Positions 11,733 through 20,222 of a stretch of 52,876 bases of DNA are shown here, in pieces; position 1 is the stretch's first letter; each line of letters opens with the position of its first letter. A program made the position numbers and the translations under genes. The stretch is from positions 1 through 52,876 of the forward strand of contig JAJDNC010000025.1 in the NCBI GenBank assembly GCA_022340865.1, given 5' to 3'. The notes below the pieces were generated by a model. It saw only the letters and a program-made list of their open reading frames with translations, was not told the origin of the DNA and made no database searches. The DNA is from Gemmatimonadota bacterium. GTDB taxonomy: Bacteria; Gemmatimonadota; Gemmatimonadetes; Longimicrobiales; Gaopeijiaceae.

Positions 11733-12727
11733 CGCCGAGGACGGGCTTCTACCTCCATCCCGCGGCCGCCCTGCACGACACCGGGTGGGCGCACCCCGAG
11801 CACCAGGGGAGGCTGCGCGCTCTGGCCTCCACCGTCGGCAGGGACATGCTCACCCTCAACGGGAAGGTGGAGCAGCAGGAGTCACCGGAAGCCGAGCCCG
11901 ACGATCTCCTCCTGGTGCACACCCCGGAGCACGTGGCCTACGTGCGGGACATGTGCCACTCGGCGGATATCCAGCAGAAGGTGCTCCCTCTGGACCCGGA
12001 TACGCGGGTGTCTCCCGCTTCGTGGACGGCGGCCCTGGGAAGCGTGGGTGCCACCATGGAGGCGGCCCGGGCGGTTGCGGAGGGACGTCTGGCGTCCGCC
12101 TTCGTCGCGACACGACCACCCGGCCACCACGCCACGCGCCACCGGCCCATGGGCTTCTGCCTGTTCAACAACGTGGCCGTCGCCATCCGCCACCTGCAGA
12201 CCACCGGACGCGCCGAGCGCGTCCTCGTCGTGGACTGGGACGTGCACCACGGCAACGGCACGCAGGACGTCTTCTACGAGGATCCCACGGTCTACTATCT
12301 GTCGCTCCACCAGTCACCCTGGTTCCCGGGAACCGGGCTCGCGGAGGAGTCGGGCACGGGGCAAGGGACGGGAACCACCCTGAACGTGCCACTTCCCGCC
12401 CACACACCGCGGGAGCTGTACCTCGAGACCTTTCACCACGCGGTGGAGAGGGCGCTGAACGACTTCGCTCCGGATTTCGTCTTCGTCTCGTCGGGCTTCG
12501 ATGCGCTGGCTGGCGACCCTCTGGGCGCACAGCTCCTGGAGCCCGAGGACTTCCACCGTATGACCCGCGAGGTCGTGGAGGGCGCCGCCTCCGCATGCGG
12601 CGGCAGGGTGGTGGCGGTGCTCGAGGGCGGCTACGAGCCGGCGCGCCTGGGGAGGGCCACCGTCGAGGTCGTGCGGGGGCTCGCCGGCCTGGAGCCGCAG
12701 GCCGCCCCGACGGGGCCCGGACGCTGA
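11714..12727 (+). CDS. histone deacetylase family hydrolase, probable CTG start
   Basis: A zinc-dependent amidohydrolase of the arginase/deacetylase fold; bacterial members remove acetyl groups from polyamines or other small amides. Visible motifs are HPEHQGRL at the N-terminus, RPPGHHA with the catalytic His pair, [11 protein letters not shown] with zinc ligands, and [11 protein letters not shown] with the last ligand. The first ATG is at 11846, but that would cut off [21 protein letters not shown], which belongs to the family core. Between the upstream in-frame stop (11630-11632) and 11846 there is no ATG, GTG or TTG. CTG at 11714, 3 bases after GAGGT, is the best start; it overlaps the previous gene by 19 bases. 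That gives 337 residues. Confidence 0.85.
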   Translation: MDESTLTPRTGFYLHPAAALHDTGWAHPEHQGRLRALASTVGRDMLTLNGKVEQQESPEAEPDDLLLVHTPEHVAYVRDMCHSADIQQKVLPLDPDTRVSPASWTAALGSVGATMEAARAVAEGRLASAFVATRPPGHHATRHRPMGFCLFNNVAVAIRHLQTTGRAERVLVVDWDVHHGNGTQDVFYEDPTVYYLSLHQSPWFPGTGLAEESGTGQGTGTTLNVPLPAHTPRELYLETFHHAVERALNDFAPDFVFVSSGFDALAGDPLGAQLLEPEDFHRMTREVVEGAASACGGRVVAVLEGGYEPARLGRATVEVVRGLAGLEPQAAPTGPGR

Positions 12728-12731
12728 TCAG

Positions 12732-13406
12732 CTAGCCGCCGCCGTTGCCGCTCCGCGCCCTGGTCATGGGCTCGGAGCCCGGGGCCACCGGCGCCATGAC
12801 TCCTCCGCCTCTCCCGCTCTGGAGCCGCTGCCGCACCTGCTCCACGGCCTGCTGCATGGACTGACCCTGGCGCATGAGCCGGCGTACCTCCGCGGGCATG
12901 TCCAGCATCTGCTGCTCCCTGGTACGGCGGCGCATGGCCTCTCGCACCAACGAGAGCGCCTGGTCGTCCGCTACACCCGCCTGTACGAGGTCCGCCAGGA
13001 CCAGCACCGCCGCCGGGGAGCGCTCGCCGCCCGATCCGAGGCCCTTGAGGAGCGAGGCGCGCACGCCCCGCTGCAGGGCGTCGGCGCCGGCCACCAGGAG
13101 CGGGCCGCCCGCACCGGACCCGAAGGCACTGCGCGCTTCCTGCAGACGACCTGCGTACGCCTGCACGGCGGGGACGAGCCTGTCGGCGGGGACGTGCTTC
13201 GCCGCCCCCTCCAGGGCCTTGTTGAACAGGATGTCCCCGGGGATCCCGTCCTGCTCCGCAACGCGGGCCATGGCTTCCACCTGCGCGAACACGGTCGCCG
13301 GCAGCGTCTCCCGGGCACGGGTACGCGACGTCTCCTGCGCCGCCGCGGGCCCCGCGGTTCCCGTCGCCAGAAGCCCCAGAACGATCATCAGGATATGCGG
13401 TCTCAT
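12732..13406 (-). CDS. hypothetical secreted helical protein
   Basis: A 224-residue protein with a signal peptide (MRPHILMIVLGLLATGTAG, cleavage near PAAAQ). The mature part is Ala/Arg/Gln-rich and almost wholly helical, with a C-terminal segment of short amphipathic helices (MRRRTREQQMLDMPAEVRRL) and a flexible Gly-rich tail. I do not recognise a family. The start at 13406 is fixed by the signal peptide and a GGAGA box 5 bases upstream. It lies 37 bases downstream of the glycogen-binding-domain gene and is probably the last gene of that ECF sigma operon. Its stop is 4 bases from the convergent stop of the deacetylase gene. Confidence 0.7.
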   Translation of the reverse strand: MRPHILMIVLGLLATGTAGPAAAQETSRTRARETLPATVFAQVEAMARVAEQDGIPGDILFNKALEGAAKHVPADRLVPAVQAYAGRLQEARSAFGSGAGGPLLVAGADALQRGVRASLLKGLGSGGERSPAAVLVLADLVQAGVADDQALSLVREAMRRRTREQQMLDMPAEVRRLMRQGQSMQQAVEQVRQRLQSGRGGGVMAPVAPGSEPMTRARSGNGGG

Positions 13407-13443
13407 GGTTCTCCAGCTCCCCGTGGATCGTGGGCATGCCGGC

Positions 13444-14718
13444 TCACGATTCCACCTCTCGATCCATTCGTTCCGTCTCCCCACGCTCCTCGACCACCAG
13501 CGTCGCGCTCTGCCGCCCCCACTCGTCGGGGACCGCGTCCGGCGCGTCGTCCGGCAGATACCACTCGCCGTCCACGAGAAACCCGAAGTGGTAGGTTCCC
13601 GCCGGCACGTCCACCTCCACCGTCCACAGCTTGCCCACTCCCCCGGAGCTCCCCGAAGCCTTCATGGACACGGGCGCCCACAGCGTGAAGTCACCCAGGA
13701 GCTGCACGGACGCGGCGCCGGAGGGCGCCCGCACCGTGAAGCGCACGCGGGCCCCTTCCGGGCTCGTCCCCACCACGCTGTGCAGGGCGCGCCGCGCCAT
13801 CGGCCCGCTCTCGTGTCCCAGGACCCTGAGACCCACGAGCACGCCGCCGGCCTCCCGTCCGGGCTCCGCCAGCAGCAGGGGATCGGGCTCCGGCCTCCCC
13901 GCCGTGCCCCTGGCACGCCAGACGCCCCAGGGGAGGTAGAAGGCGATTCCGCCGGTGGTCTCGTATCCGTCGGGGGTGCGCCACCGGTCCACCCGTGCCT
14001 CGACGGCTCCGGTGCCGGGTGTCGCCAACAGGCGCAGCCCCGCCGACCGGTACGTCCCCCCGGCGCTCTCGTGGAGTCCTCCGGCGATCCCGGCCGACAC
14101 GATCCCACCGCCCGCCATGAGCTCCAGCGTGCCCCCGTAGCGCCACAGGTCGTCGCTCAACGTGCCGGTCACGCTCACCTGGCGGCGCATGCGCTGCACC
14201 ATCGTGGACACCGTCACCTGCGAGCGACCGGCGCCGGCGACGCCGGCCAGGCGGGCCGACAGCACGTCTCCGCGGTAGCGGAGCACCGCGGTGCCCTCCA
14301 CGGCGCCGGCCTGGTACGCGAACGGGGCCGCCACCCGGAAGGCGAAGGCCCGGCCGTCCAGGCCCGCGGACCAGCCGCCCGCGAGGCGACGCCAGAGCGC
14401 GGCACCCACCTCGCCCGACACGAAGTCGCCTCCGGTGGCGGCGTCCAGCGACCGTCCGAAGAGCGCCGAGGCTCTCACGCCGGTGCCGAACAGGTCGTAG
14501 CGGCCGGCACGCACGCCGCCTACGAAGAAGTCGGCGGCGCCCCCGTCCACTCCCGTCGGAGGAGTGATGCGCGAGGCTCCCACCTCAACGGTGACCTCCG
14601 AGGTCTGTGCGGTGAGGGTTCCGGCGAGCACCGGTGCCCAGAAGCACACGCACGACGCCAGCACGGCGCGCGTGGCGGCCCGTCCCATCCGCGAGAACTC
14701 CATGGTCCCGGCACTCAT
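13444..14718 (-). CDS. predicted beta-barrel-like protein with C-terminal glycogen-binding domain
   Basis: A 424-residue exported protein. A hydrophobic signal (about residues 15-37) is followed by about 285 residues of alternating strand pattern with Gly and aromatic residues, typical of outer-membrane or surface beta proteins. Residues about 325-410 (VRFTVRAPSGAASVQLLGDF...GTYHFGFLVDGEWY) form an early-set domain of the CBM48/AMPK glycogen-binding type, with the usual Trp and Gly-Asp-Phe positions. The start at 14718 overlaps the anti-sigma stop as ATGA. Because the anti-sigma carries the same kind of domain, the two probably respond to or bind the same ligand; that is inference. Confidence 0.75.
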   Translation of the reverse strand: MSAGTMEFSRMGRAATRAVLASCVCFWAPVLAGTLTAQTSEVTVEVGASRITPPTGVDGGAADFFVGGVRAGRYDLFGTGVRASALFGRSLDAATGGDFVSGEVGAALWRRLAGGWSAGLDGRAFAFRVAAPFAYQAGAVEGTAVLRYRGDVLSARLAGVAGAGRSQVTVSTMVQRMRRQVSVTGTLSDDLWRYGGTLELMAGGGIVSAGIAGGLHESAGGTYRSAGLRLLATPGTGAVEARVDRWRTPDGYETTGGIAFYLPWGVWRARGTAGRPEPDPLLLAEPGREAGGVLVGLRVLGHESGPMARRALHSVVGTSPEGARVRFTVRAPSGAASVQLLGDFTLWAPVSMKASGSSGGVGKLWTVEVDVPAGTYHFGFLVDGEWYLPDDAPDAVPDEWGRQSATLVVEERGETERMDREVES

Positions 14719-15341
14719 GTCGCAGGCGCGGTCACGGCCAGTACCGCGTTGCGGTTGCCGAAGCCGTCGTCGGTATGATGGGCGGCCTCGGGGTCCGTCA
14801 CCCACTTCGACCCGTTCACCAGGAACATGTACGCGTACAAGCCCGGCTTCACCGGCACCCGCCCGGTCCAGATGCCGTCACCGTCGGGGTCCTCGAGAGG
14901 GTAGGAGCCCTGCCACTCGTCGAAGTCGCCGCCCACGGCCACGGAGCGCGCGTCCGGCGCGCGCAGATCGAACTGGACGTAGACCACCGTGGCTGCGGCG
15001 CCTCCCGCGTCCCCTGTGGGGGCCGGCCCGCGCCTTCCCGGAAGGAGGACCAGGGCGACCACCGCCGCGGCCGCCAGGCCGAGGGTGGCGGGACTGAGCC
15101 GCAGGGGTCGCGGGCGCAGGAGCCAGCTCCAGGCGCGACGCGCCAACCCCGGCTCGGGCAGCGCCTCGATCCGGGCCATGACTCGATTCTCCAGCCAGGG
15201 CGGTGCCGGTGCGCCGGGCGTCTCGGCGCGGAACGCCGCCAGCAGCCGATCCCACGACCGTGCCTCCGAGCGCGCCTGGTCGTCCATGGCGTCCATCTCC
15301 GTTTCGCCGTCCAGATACCGGCGCACGTCTTCGTCTTTCAT
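14715..15341 (-). CDS. membrane anti-sigma factor-like protein with periplasmic glycogen-binding domain
   Basis: A 208-residue protein. Residues 1-80 are soluble and helical (MKDEDVRRYLDGETEMDAMD...), as in anti-sigma N-termini but without a Cys/His zinc motif. One transmembrane helix lies at about 84-100, then residues about 119-204 make a CBM48/AMPK-type early-set domain (VAVGGDFDEWQGSYPLEDPD...GLYAYMFLVNGSKW). The predicted topology puts the carbohydrate-binding-like domain outside the cytoplasm. The start at 15341 overlaps the sigma factor stop as ATGA, the usual arrangement of sigma and anti-sigma genes. No experiment-level evidence for sigma binding can be read here; the anti-sigma role rests on position and topology. 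Confidence 0.72.
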   Translation of the reverse strand: MKDEDVRRYLDGETEMDAMDDQARSEARSWDRLLAAFRAETPGAPAPPWLENRVMARIEALPEPGLARRAWSWLLRPRPLRLSPATLGLAAAAVVALVLLPGRRGPAPTGDAGGAAATVVYVQFDLRAPDARSVAVGGDFDEWQGSYPLEDPDGDGIWTGRVPVKPGLYAYMFLVNGSKWVTDPEAAHHTDDGFGNRNAVLAVTAPAT

Positions 15342-15889
15342 GCGAACTCCTTGAGCAGGCCCTGGAGGGCCTCCCGCGCCCGGTGTACCCGCATCTTGAG
15401 CGCGGCGACGGACAGGTCCATGACCGCCGCGATCTCCTCGTACGAGCGTCCTTCGACGTGCTTCAGCACGAACGCCTCCTGCTGTTCCGGCGTGAGCTTC
15501 GCCAACGCCTGCCGCACCCGGGTCCGGACGTCCGCGTCCACCGTGTCCTCGTCGGGGCCCCGCTGGGGCGCCGGGATCTCCGGGAGGACGTGCAGCGAGA
15601 TGTGTCTCCGGCGCGTCCTGCGCAGATGGTCCCGCACCACGTTCGCGAGGATCCGGAAGAGCCACGCTCCCACCCTCTCCGGGGCCCGCAGGGAGCCGAG
15701 CTTGCGATATCCCGTGACGAAGGCCTCCTGGGCGAGGTCAGCGGCGACGTCCTGGCTGCCCACCATGCGGAGCGCGTGCGCGTGGAGCGCGTCCCCGTAC
15801 CGCCGTACCAGGAGGCGGTAGGCATCGCGGTCCCCGGCGAGAACGTCGCGGACCACCTGGGCGTCGGTACGCTCGGCTGGTGGCGCCAT
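15338..15889 (-). CDS. ECF-type RNA polymerase sigma factor
   Basis: A 183-residue sigma-70 family protein of the extracytoplasmic-function group. Region 2 is at about 10-80 (YRLLVRRYGDALHAHALRMVG, DLAQEAFVTGYRKL) and region 4 at about 115-175 (LTPEQQEAFVLKHVEGRSYEEIA, with the helix-turn-helix LSVAALKMRVHRAREAL). The ATG at 15889 was chosen because a TATGTT sits 6 bases upstream, as in a leaderless transcript; an earlier start at 15979 would add a Pro-rich extension. It heads an operon with the glycogen-binding-domain anti-sigma and surface protein, and probably activates its own operon. Confidence 0.92.
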   Translation of the reverse strand: MAPPAERTDAQVVRDVLAGDRDAYRLLVRRYGDALHAHALRMVGSQDVAADLAQEAFVTGYRKLGSLRAPERVGAWLFRILANVVRDHLRRTRRRHISLHVLPEIPAPQRGPDEDTVDADVRTRVRQALAKLTPEQQEAFVLKHVEGRSYEEIAAVMDLSVAALKMRVHRAREALQGLLKEFA

Positions 15890-15980
15890 GCCACGAACAT
15901 AGGTCGGTTCCACGGGTTCGGGAGGTGCGGGGACGGGCCGCACCCCACGGTGGAGGTGCGGCGCCGTCGTGACCGTCACG

Positions 15981-17027
15981 TCATCCCACGATCCAGGTGC
16001 TGATCACCGCGGAGCGCCACAGGGCGCACAGCCCCCGGGGCGTGGCCTCCTGCAGGGCGGCGCTGCCGGCCTCCAGGAGGATCTGCGCCCGCTCCAGAAG
16101 CGTGGCCTCCACCCCGTCGGGGCTCGTCGCGAGGGCGGCATCGTACTGGGTCTGGGCCAGCTCCAGGATGGCCTGGGCCTCCTCGTCGGTGACGCCGTCG
16201 GGGAGCACTACCGCCGCCAGGGCCGTCCATGTGGCCAGCTCCGCCAGGTGCACGGCACCGGCCGCGTCGCCGGCTGCCAGAGTCGCCTCGGCTTCCTGCT
16301 GGTACTCGTCGGCCTGAGCCAGGAGACGCAGTTGCTCGTCCGTGGCGTCCTGCTGGTCGAGGATGCCACCCGCCAGCTCCACGGCAGTGGCACCGAGTTG
16401 AACCGCAACCACCGCTCCGCCCGGGCGCAACGCCGATTCCCGCTGGCGCTGCCGGTACCGCTGCTCGGCGAGCACGGCACAGTCGCCTGCGCCGATGCTG
16501 TCACCGAGACGGATGCGCTCGCGCGCACGCTCCGCGAGCATCGTCAGCTCGCCCTGGAGGCCGACGGCGTCGTCGTAGCCCGCCGGATCCTGGGCCACCG
16601 TCGAGGCGAGCGTGCCCGCCCGATCCACCAGGGACGCGATGGCCGGGCCACCCCCCGCTGCCATCACGACGCCCGCCACGAGTCGGCGGGCTTCCTGTGC
16701 GCGGGTGGCCGCACGCAGACGGTTCTGTTGAACGAGAGCCTCGTTGGCCTCACGAAAGCGCAGGCGCGCCTGGAGGGCATCGTCCTCCGCGGCCCCACGC
16801 ATGCCGTGGGCCATGCCCATCCGGCCAGCGACGGCGAGGGGCGCATCGGCCAGTGCCAGAGCGGCCTGGATCGCCCCGTCGTCCGTGATGACGGAGAGGG
16901 CGATCTCGTCGCTCTGGGTGAGCGTCGTGGTGTCGGTCAGAGGCTCCGTGGGCTGGCCGGAGTCACAGGCGGCCAGCGCGAGCGCTCCCAGGAGCGGAAG
17001 CGCCAGAAGGGATCGCGACGTCTTCAT
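15981..17027 (-). CDS. hypothetical Ala-rich helical lipoprotein
   Basis: A 348-residue protein with a lipoprotein signal (LALAAC, lipidated Cys21). The mature region is rich in Ala, Gln, Arg and Glu and is predicted to be long helical hairpins without catalytic motifs; tetratricopeptide-like helix pairs are possible but no clear repeat consensus is seen. The signal peptide fixes the start at 17027, although no strong ribosome binding site is visible. It is divergent from the CcmH-like gene across a 225-base gap that should hold promoters for both. The sigma gene follows about 90 bases after its stop. Function unknown. Confidence 0.75.
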   Translation of the reverse strand: MKTSRSLLALPLLGALALAACDSGQPTEPLTDTTTLTQSDEIALSVITDDGAIQAALALADAPLAVAGRMGMAHGMRGAAEDDALQARLRFREANEALVQQNRLRAATRAQEARRLVAGVVMAAGGGPAIASLVDRAGTLASTVAQDPAGYDDAVGLQGELTMLAERARERIRLGDSIGAGDCAVLAEQRYRQRQRESALRPGGAVVAVQLGATAVELAGGILDQQDATDEQLRLLAQADEYQQEAEATLAAGDAAGAVHLAELATWTALAAVVLPDGVTDEEAQAILELAQTQYDAALATSPDGVEATLLERAQILLEAGSAALQEATPRGLCALWRSAVISTWIVG

Positions 17028-17252
17028 CGGACGTATCCGTTGGTAAGGGTTCCAGGTTGGAATATCGACATCCGTCGAAGACAAGACGGGGGAAGGGCGG
17101 AAAAGGTAACGGCGCGATTCCGGCGCCCGCGGAATCCCTCTCGCGGGGAACTCCTGGCCCCCGCGGGGCGTTACCTTTCCAGCGGAGATCGAGCCACCAA
17201 CTTGCCGGGCATCGCCTGCCCCGACGGCCGGCATTCTGCGAACGTGCGGCCC

Positions 17253-17789
17253 ATGACGAGACGATTCGGGGCGTCCTTCTCGACGCTTCTTCTGCCGGCG
17301 TTGGTAGCGCTGGCGACGGCGGCAGCCACACCGGCATCCACCTTCGGCCAGGAGCCCCCCCGCAGCGGAAAGACGCTGCGCGTGGCGCCCGAGGCCAAGA
17401 AGGCCATCGACATGCTGAAGTCGCCCTTCTGCCCGGGGGAGATGCTCGCCGTCTGCCCCTCGGAGGGAGGCGCCATGCTGCGCGATTCCATCCAGCGCAT
17501 GGCGGAGGCGGGCCTTTCGTCCGATTCCATCGTGTCCATCGTGCTCGCGCAGTTCGGCCCCGAATACCGGGCGCAGCCGCTGGCTTCGGGGACGGGGCTG
17601 TGGGCCTGGGTGCTGCCTCCCGCGGCCCTGCTCCTGGGTTTCGGTGTGGTGGGGGTCGTGCTGGCCAACCGCCGCCGGACGATGGAAGACGTCCCCGTGG
17701 TGGCTCCGGAAGACGTCGATCCGGCCACGGAGGCACGGTTGAAGACCGCCATGAAGGAGATGGACGAGGCGGAGGAGCCGGACTTCTAG
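17253..17789 (+). CDS. CcmH-like cytochrome c maturation protein
   Basis: A 178-residue protein: signal peptide or anchor (about 8-30), a soluble region with SPFCPGEMLAVCPS at about 62-75, then GSGTGLWAW and a transmembrane helix (about 118-137) before an acidic cytoplasmic-like tail. The layout, including LRDSIQRMAEAGLSSDSIVSIVLAQFGPEY, is that of the CcmH/CycL family, which reduces apocytochrome c for haem attachment. The classical LRCxxC pair is replaced by two Cys spaced by seven residues, FCPGEMLAVC. No other ccm gene is in the window. The start at 17253 is set by the signal peptide. Its stop codon touches a repeat element. Confidence 0.75.
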   Translation: MTRRFGASFSTLLLPALVALATAAATPASTFGQEPPRSGKTLRVAPEAKKAIDMLKSPFCPGEMLAVCPSEGGAMLRDSIQRMAEAGLSSDSIVSIVLAQFGPEYRAQPLASGTGLWAWVLPPAALLLGFGVVGVVLANRRRTMEDVPVVAPEDVDPATEARLKTAMKEMDEAEEPDF

Positions 17790-17947
17790 GACGGGCGCGT
17801 GAAATCGGCGCCAGGCGTCGTCGCGCTGCGGGCTCGCTCGCTGCGACGTAGCATCTGACTACGCCTCGCTCGCTCGCCTTGCGCTCCTACCCTGGCACTC
17901 GATTTGACGCGCCCCACGATGTCTCGGACGGGCGCGTGAAATCGGCG
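17789..17947 (+). repeat. small repeat element with inverted arms and a 22-bp direct repeat
   Basis: An identical 22-base sequence occurs at 17789-17810 and 17926-17947. Between them, 17901-17916 is an almost exact inverse of the start of the first copy (14 of 15 bases, GGGCGCGTGAAATCG versus GGGCGCGTCAAATCG), and CCAGG at 17811 pairs with CCTGG at 17891, so the segment 17793-17916 has imperfect terminal inverted repeats. The interior has repeated CTCGCTCGCT and a CGTAG/CTACG stem. This looks like a REP/MITE-type intergenic element, possibly acting as a terminator. No other copy is seen in the window. Confidence 0.65.
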
Positions 17948-17976
17948 GGGCGCGTTGCCCCTCCGTCGTGGCGCCG

Positions 17977-17982
17977 TACCTT
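17977..17982 (+). promoter_or_regulatory. possible -10 box of a leaderless methyltransferase transcript
   Basis: TACCTT ends 7 bases before the ATG at 17990, and no Shine-Dalgarno sequence is present. A transcript from here would start at or next to the start codon. No good -35 hexamer is visible. Confidence 0.35.
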
Positions 17983-17989
17983 ATCTCCC

Positions 17990-18994
17990 ATGCCCCGGAA
18001 TCCCCCCGGAACGGACGGATCCGACTCCGCCGTCCCGTCCATGCTGGACCTCGTCCGGCTGAGCCCCCGTCTCCTCTTCCCTCCGGGAGGGGTCGACCTC
18101 TACCGCCATATCGCTCTCCTCGCGGACATGTCCGAGGGCGACGAGGTGCTTGTGGTGGCGTGCGGAAAAGGCGTGACCCTTGAGTACTTCGTGCGCGAGC
18201 ACAACGTCCACGGCTCGGGGGTCGACGTCGATCCCCACATGGTGGCGCTGGCGGAGGAGCGCACCCGGGAGGAAGGACTCGGTGGGCGCCTCCAGTTCCA
18301 GACCGGCCGTTCCGACTCGTTGCCCTATCGGGACGGCATCTTCGACGTGGCCGTGGGCGAGCTCGGCCTCGCTGCGCAGGCGGACCCCGCCGAAGCCGTG
18401 CGCGAGCTGGTGCGCGTCACCCGGCCCGATGGGGTGGTGGTGCTGGTTCAGTTGGCGTGGAAGAAGCCGGTGGACGAGGCACGCCGCCACGTCCTCTCGC
18501 GGCAGCTCGGGGCGCACCCCCTCATGGCCGTGGAGTGGAAGAGGCTCCTCAGGAGCGCCGGGGTGGGTGGGATCTTCACCCAGGACTGGTCCGACGAGGA
18601 GACCGTCGGCGTCGGGGCGAAGCCCTTCTTCGACCTCACGGAGATCTTCTCCATCCCGGAGAAGGTGGACGTCTTGCGCCGTGCCTGGGGCCGGTGGGGG
18701 CTGCGCGGCGTGCGCACCATGCTCGCCCGCACGGGGGAGGTCCACCGGCTGCTGACCCGAGAGCGGCTCCTGCGGCTGGATCTCCTGAAGGGGCGGAAGC
18801 TCCCCGTGGGGGAGACCGAGGGGGCACGGGCGTTCGTCGGACCCCGGGAAGCCGAATCGCCGGCGCTTCCGGAGCTCGAGAAGGCGACGAAAGAGGCGAA
18901 GGTCCCCGCGGGCCCGTCCCGGGAGCTCGATGAGAAGCACGGGCAGACTGCCGGGCTCCCGCTGTTCCGGGACGGGACGGGCGACGGCGGATAA
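17990..18994 (+). CDS. SAM-dependent class I methyltransferase
   Basis: A 334-residue soluble protein. Motif I is VLVVACGKGVTLEYF (about residues 49-63), followed by the acidic ribose-binding residue in GVDVDPHMVALAEER, and later motifs DVAVGELGL and VRVTRPDGVVVLVQL, as in the Methyltransf_11/25 group. The acceptor is unknown. The last 60 residues are charged and low in structure. The frame is open upstream through the repeat element, but the fold begins near 17990 and a TACCTT box lies just ahead. The M24 peptidase gene starts 35 bases after the stop. Confidence 0.85.
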   Translation: MPRNPPGTDGSDSAVPSMLDLVRLSPRLLFPPGGVDLYRHIALLADMSEGDEVLVVACGKGVTLEYFVREHNVHGSGVDVDPHMVALAEERTREEGLGGRLQFQTGRSDSLPYRDGIFDVAVGELGLAAQADPAEAVRELVRVTRPDGVVVLVQLAWKKPVDEARRHVLSRQLGAHPLMAVEWKRLLRSAGVGGIFTQDWSDEETVGVGAKPFFDLTEIFSIPEKVDVLRRAWGRWGLRGVRTMLARTGEVHRLLTRERLLRLDLLKGRKLPVGETEGARAFVGPREAESPALPELEKATKEAKVPAGPSRELDEKHGQTAGLPLFRDGTGDGG

Positions 18995-19028
18995 CGATGA
19001 TTACACGAGACGACACGAGAGGCACGAA

Positions 19029-20222
19029 GTGAGCGATTCGCTGCTCTGCACCGAGGACGGAATCCGACAGGTGCAGGAGGCCTTGAAGGCCCAGGATCTG
19101 GACGGCTGGCTCCTCTACGAGTTCCGCGGCGCGAACCCCATCGCCGCGGCCATGCTGAAGCCGGGCCACACCACCCGTCGCGGCTTTTTCCTCATCCCCA
19201 GCGAGGGAGAGCCCCGGGCGCTCATCCACGCCATCGAGGGCTCCGCCTGGCGCCACTGGCCCTGGCCCAAGCGCATGTACTCGGGGTGGCGGCAGATGGA
19301 GGAGGAGCTGGGCACGCTCCTGAAGGGTCGCGGGCGCCTGGCCATGGAGGTGTCGCCGGGGGCGGCGGTGCCCACCCTCGACTATCTGCCGGCGGGCATG
19401 GCGGAGGTGATCCTCCGTTCCGGAGTGGAGGCCGCCTCCTCGGGTGACCTGGTGTCGCGCTTCTACTCGGTGTGGACGAAGCAGCAGCTGTCGGACCACC
19501 TGGAGGCGGCGGAGATCCTCCCGGTGGTGGCGAGGGAGGCGTACGAGCGGGCCGCGGCGGCCATCCGCGCAGGCGAGCCCACCAACGAGGGAGCGCTCAG
19601 CGCCTGGATCCGCTCCGAGCTGGAGGCCCGCGGCCTCGTGGCGGAATCCGACTGCATCGTGGGGGTGGCCAAGACGGCCTCGGACCCCCACTACTCCCCC
19701 GCCGGCGACGGCGAGACCATCAAGAAGGGGGACCTCCTCCTCATCGATCTGTGGGGCGGCAGGGAGGGCTCGGTGCCCGCCGACCAGACGTGGATGGGGA
19801 TGATGGGGTCCTCGGTGGACGCGCGCACCCAGGAGATCTGGGAAGCGGTGCGCGACGCCCGCGACGCGGCGGTGGAGTTCCTGAAGAAGCGATTCGACGC
19901 CGGCGAGCCGGTGAAGGGGTACGAGGTCGACGACGTATCCCGCGCTCTCATCACCGAGCGCGGATACGGCGAGCACTTCGTGCACCGCACCGGCCACTCC
20001 ATCGACACGGTGCTCCATGGCAGCGGGCCGAACCTGGACAACCTGGAGACGCGGGACGACCGCCTCCTGATTCCCGGCGTGGGCTTCTCGGTGGAGCCCG
20101 GGATCTATCTCAAGGGCGACATCGGTGTCCGCAGCGAGATCAACGTCTTCTGGAGCGACGACGGACCGGTGGTGACTCCCAGGGAGATCCAGCGCGAGAT
20201 CTTCTTCTTCCTGGACGATTGA
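19029..20222 (+). CDS. M24-family metallopeptidase (Xaa-Pro aminopeptidase-like)
   Basis: A 397-residue soluble enzyme with an N-terminal creatinase-like domain (about 1-170) and a C-terminal 'pita-bread' domain. Metal ligands are visible in order: Asp in LLIDLWGG, Asp in PADQTW, His in HRTGHSID, Glu in SVEPGIY and Glu in VRSEINV. The family cleaves N-terminal residues ahead of proline or related bonds. GTG at 19029 is preceded by GAGAGG with 5-base spacing, better than the upstream alternative, which overlaps the methyltransferase gene. Its stop overlaps the priA start. A second, AMP_N-type M24 enzyme is encoded at 42261-43619. Confidence 0.9.
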   Translation: MSDSLLCTEDGIRQVQEALKAQDLDGWLLYEFRGANPIAAAMLKPGHTTRRGFFLIPSEGEPRALIHAIEGSAWRHWPWPKRMYSGWRQMEEELGTLLKGRGRLAMEVSPGAAVPTLDYLPAGMAEVILRSGVEAASSGDLVSRFYSVWTKQQLSDHLEAAEILPVVAREAYERAAAAIRAGEPTNEGALSAWIRSELEARGLVAESDCIVGVAKTASDPHYSPAGDGETIKKGDLLLIDLWGGREGSVPADQTWMGMMGSSVDARTQEIWEAVRDARDAAVEFLKKRFDAGEPVKGYEVDDVSRALITERGYGEHFVHRTGHSIDTVLHGSGPNLDNLETRDDRLLIPGVGFSVEPGIYLKGDIGVRSEINVFWSDDGPVVTPREIQREIFFFLDD

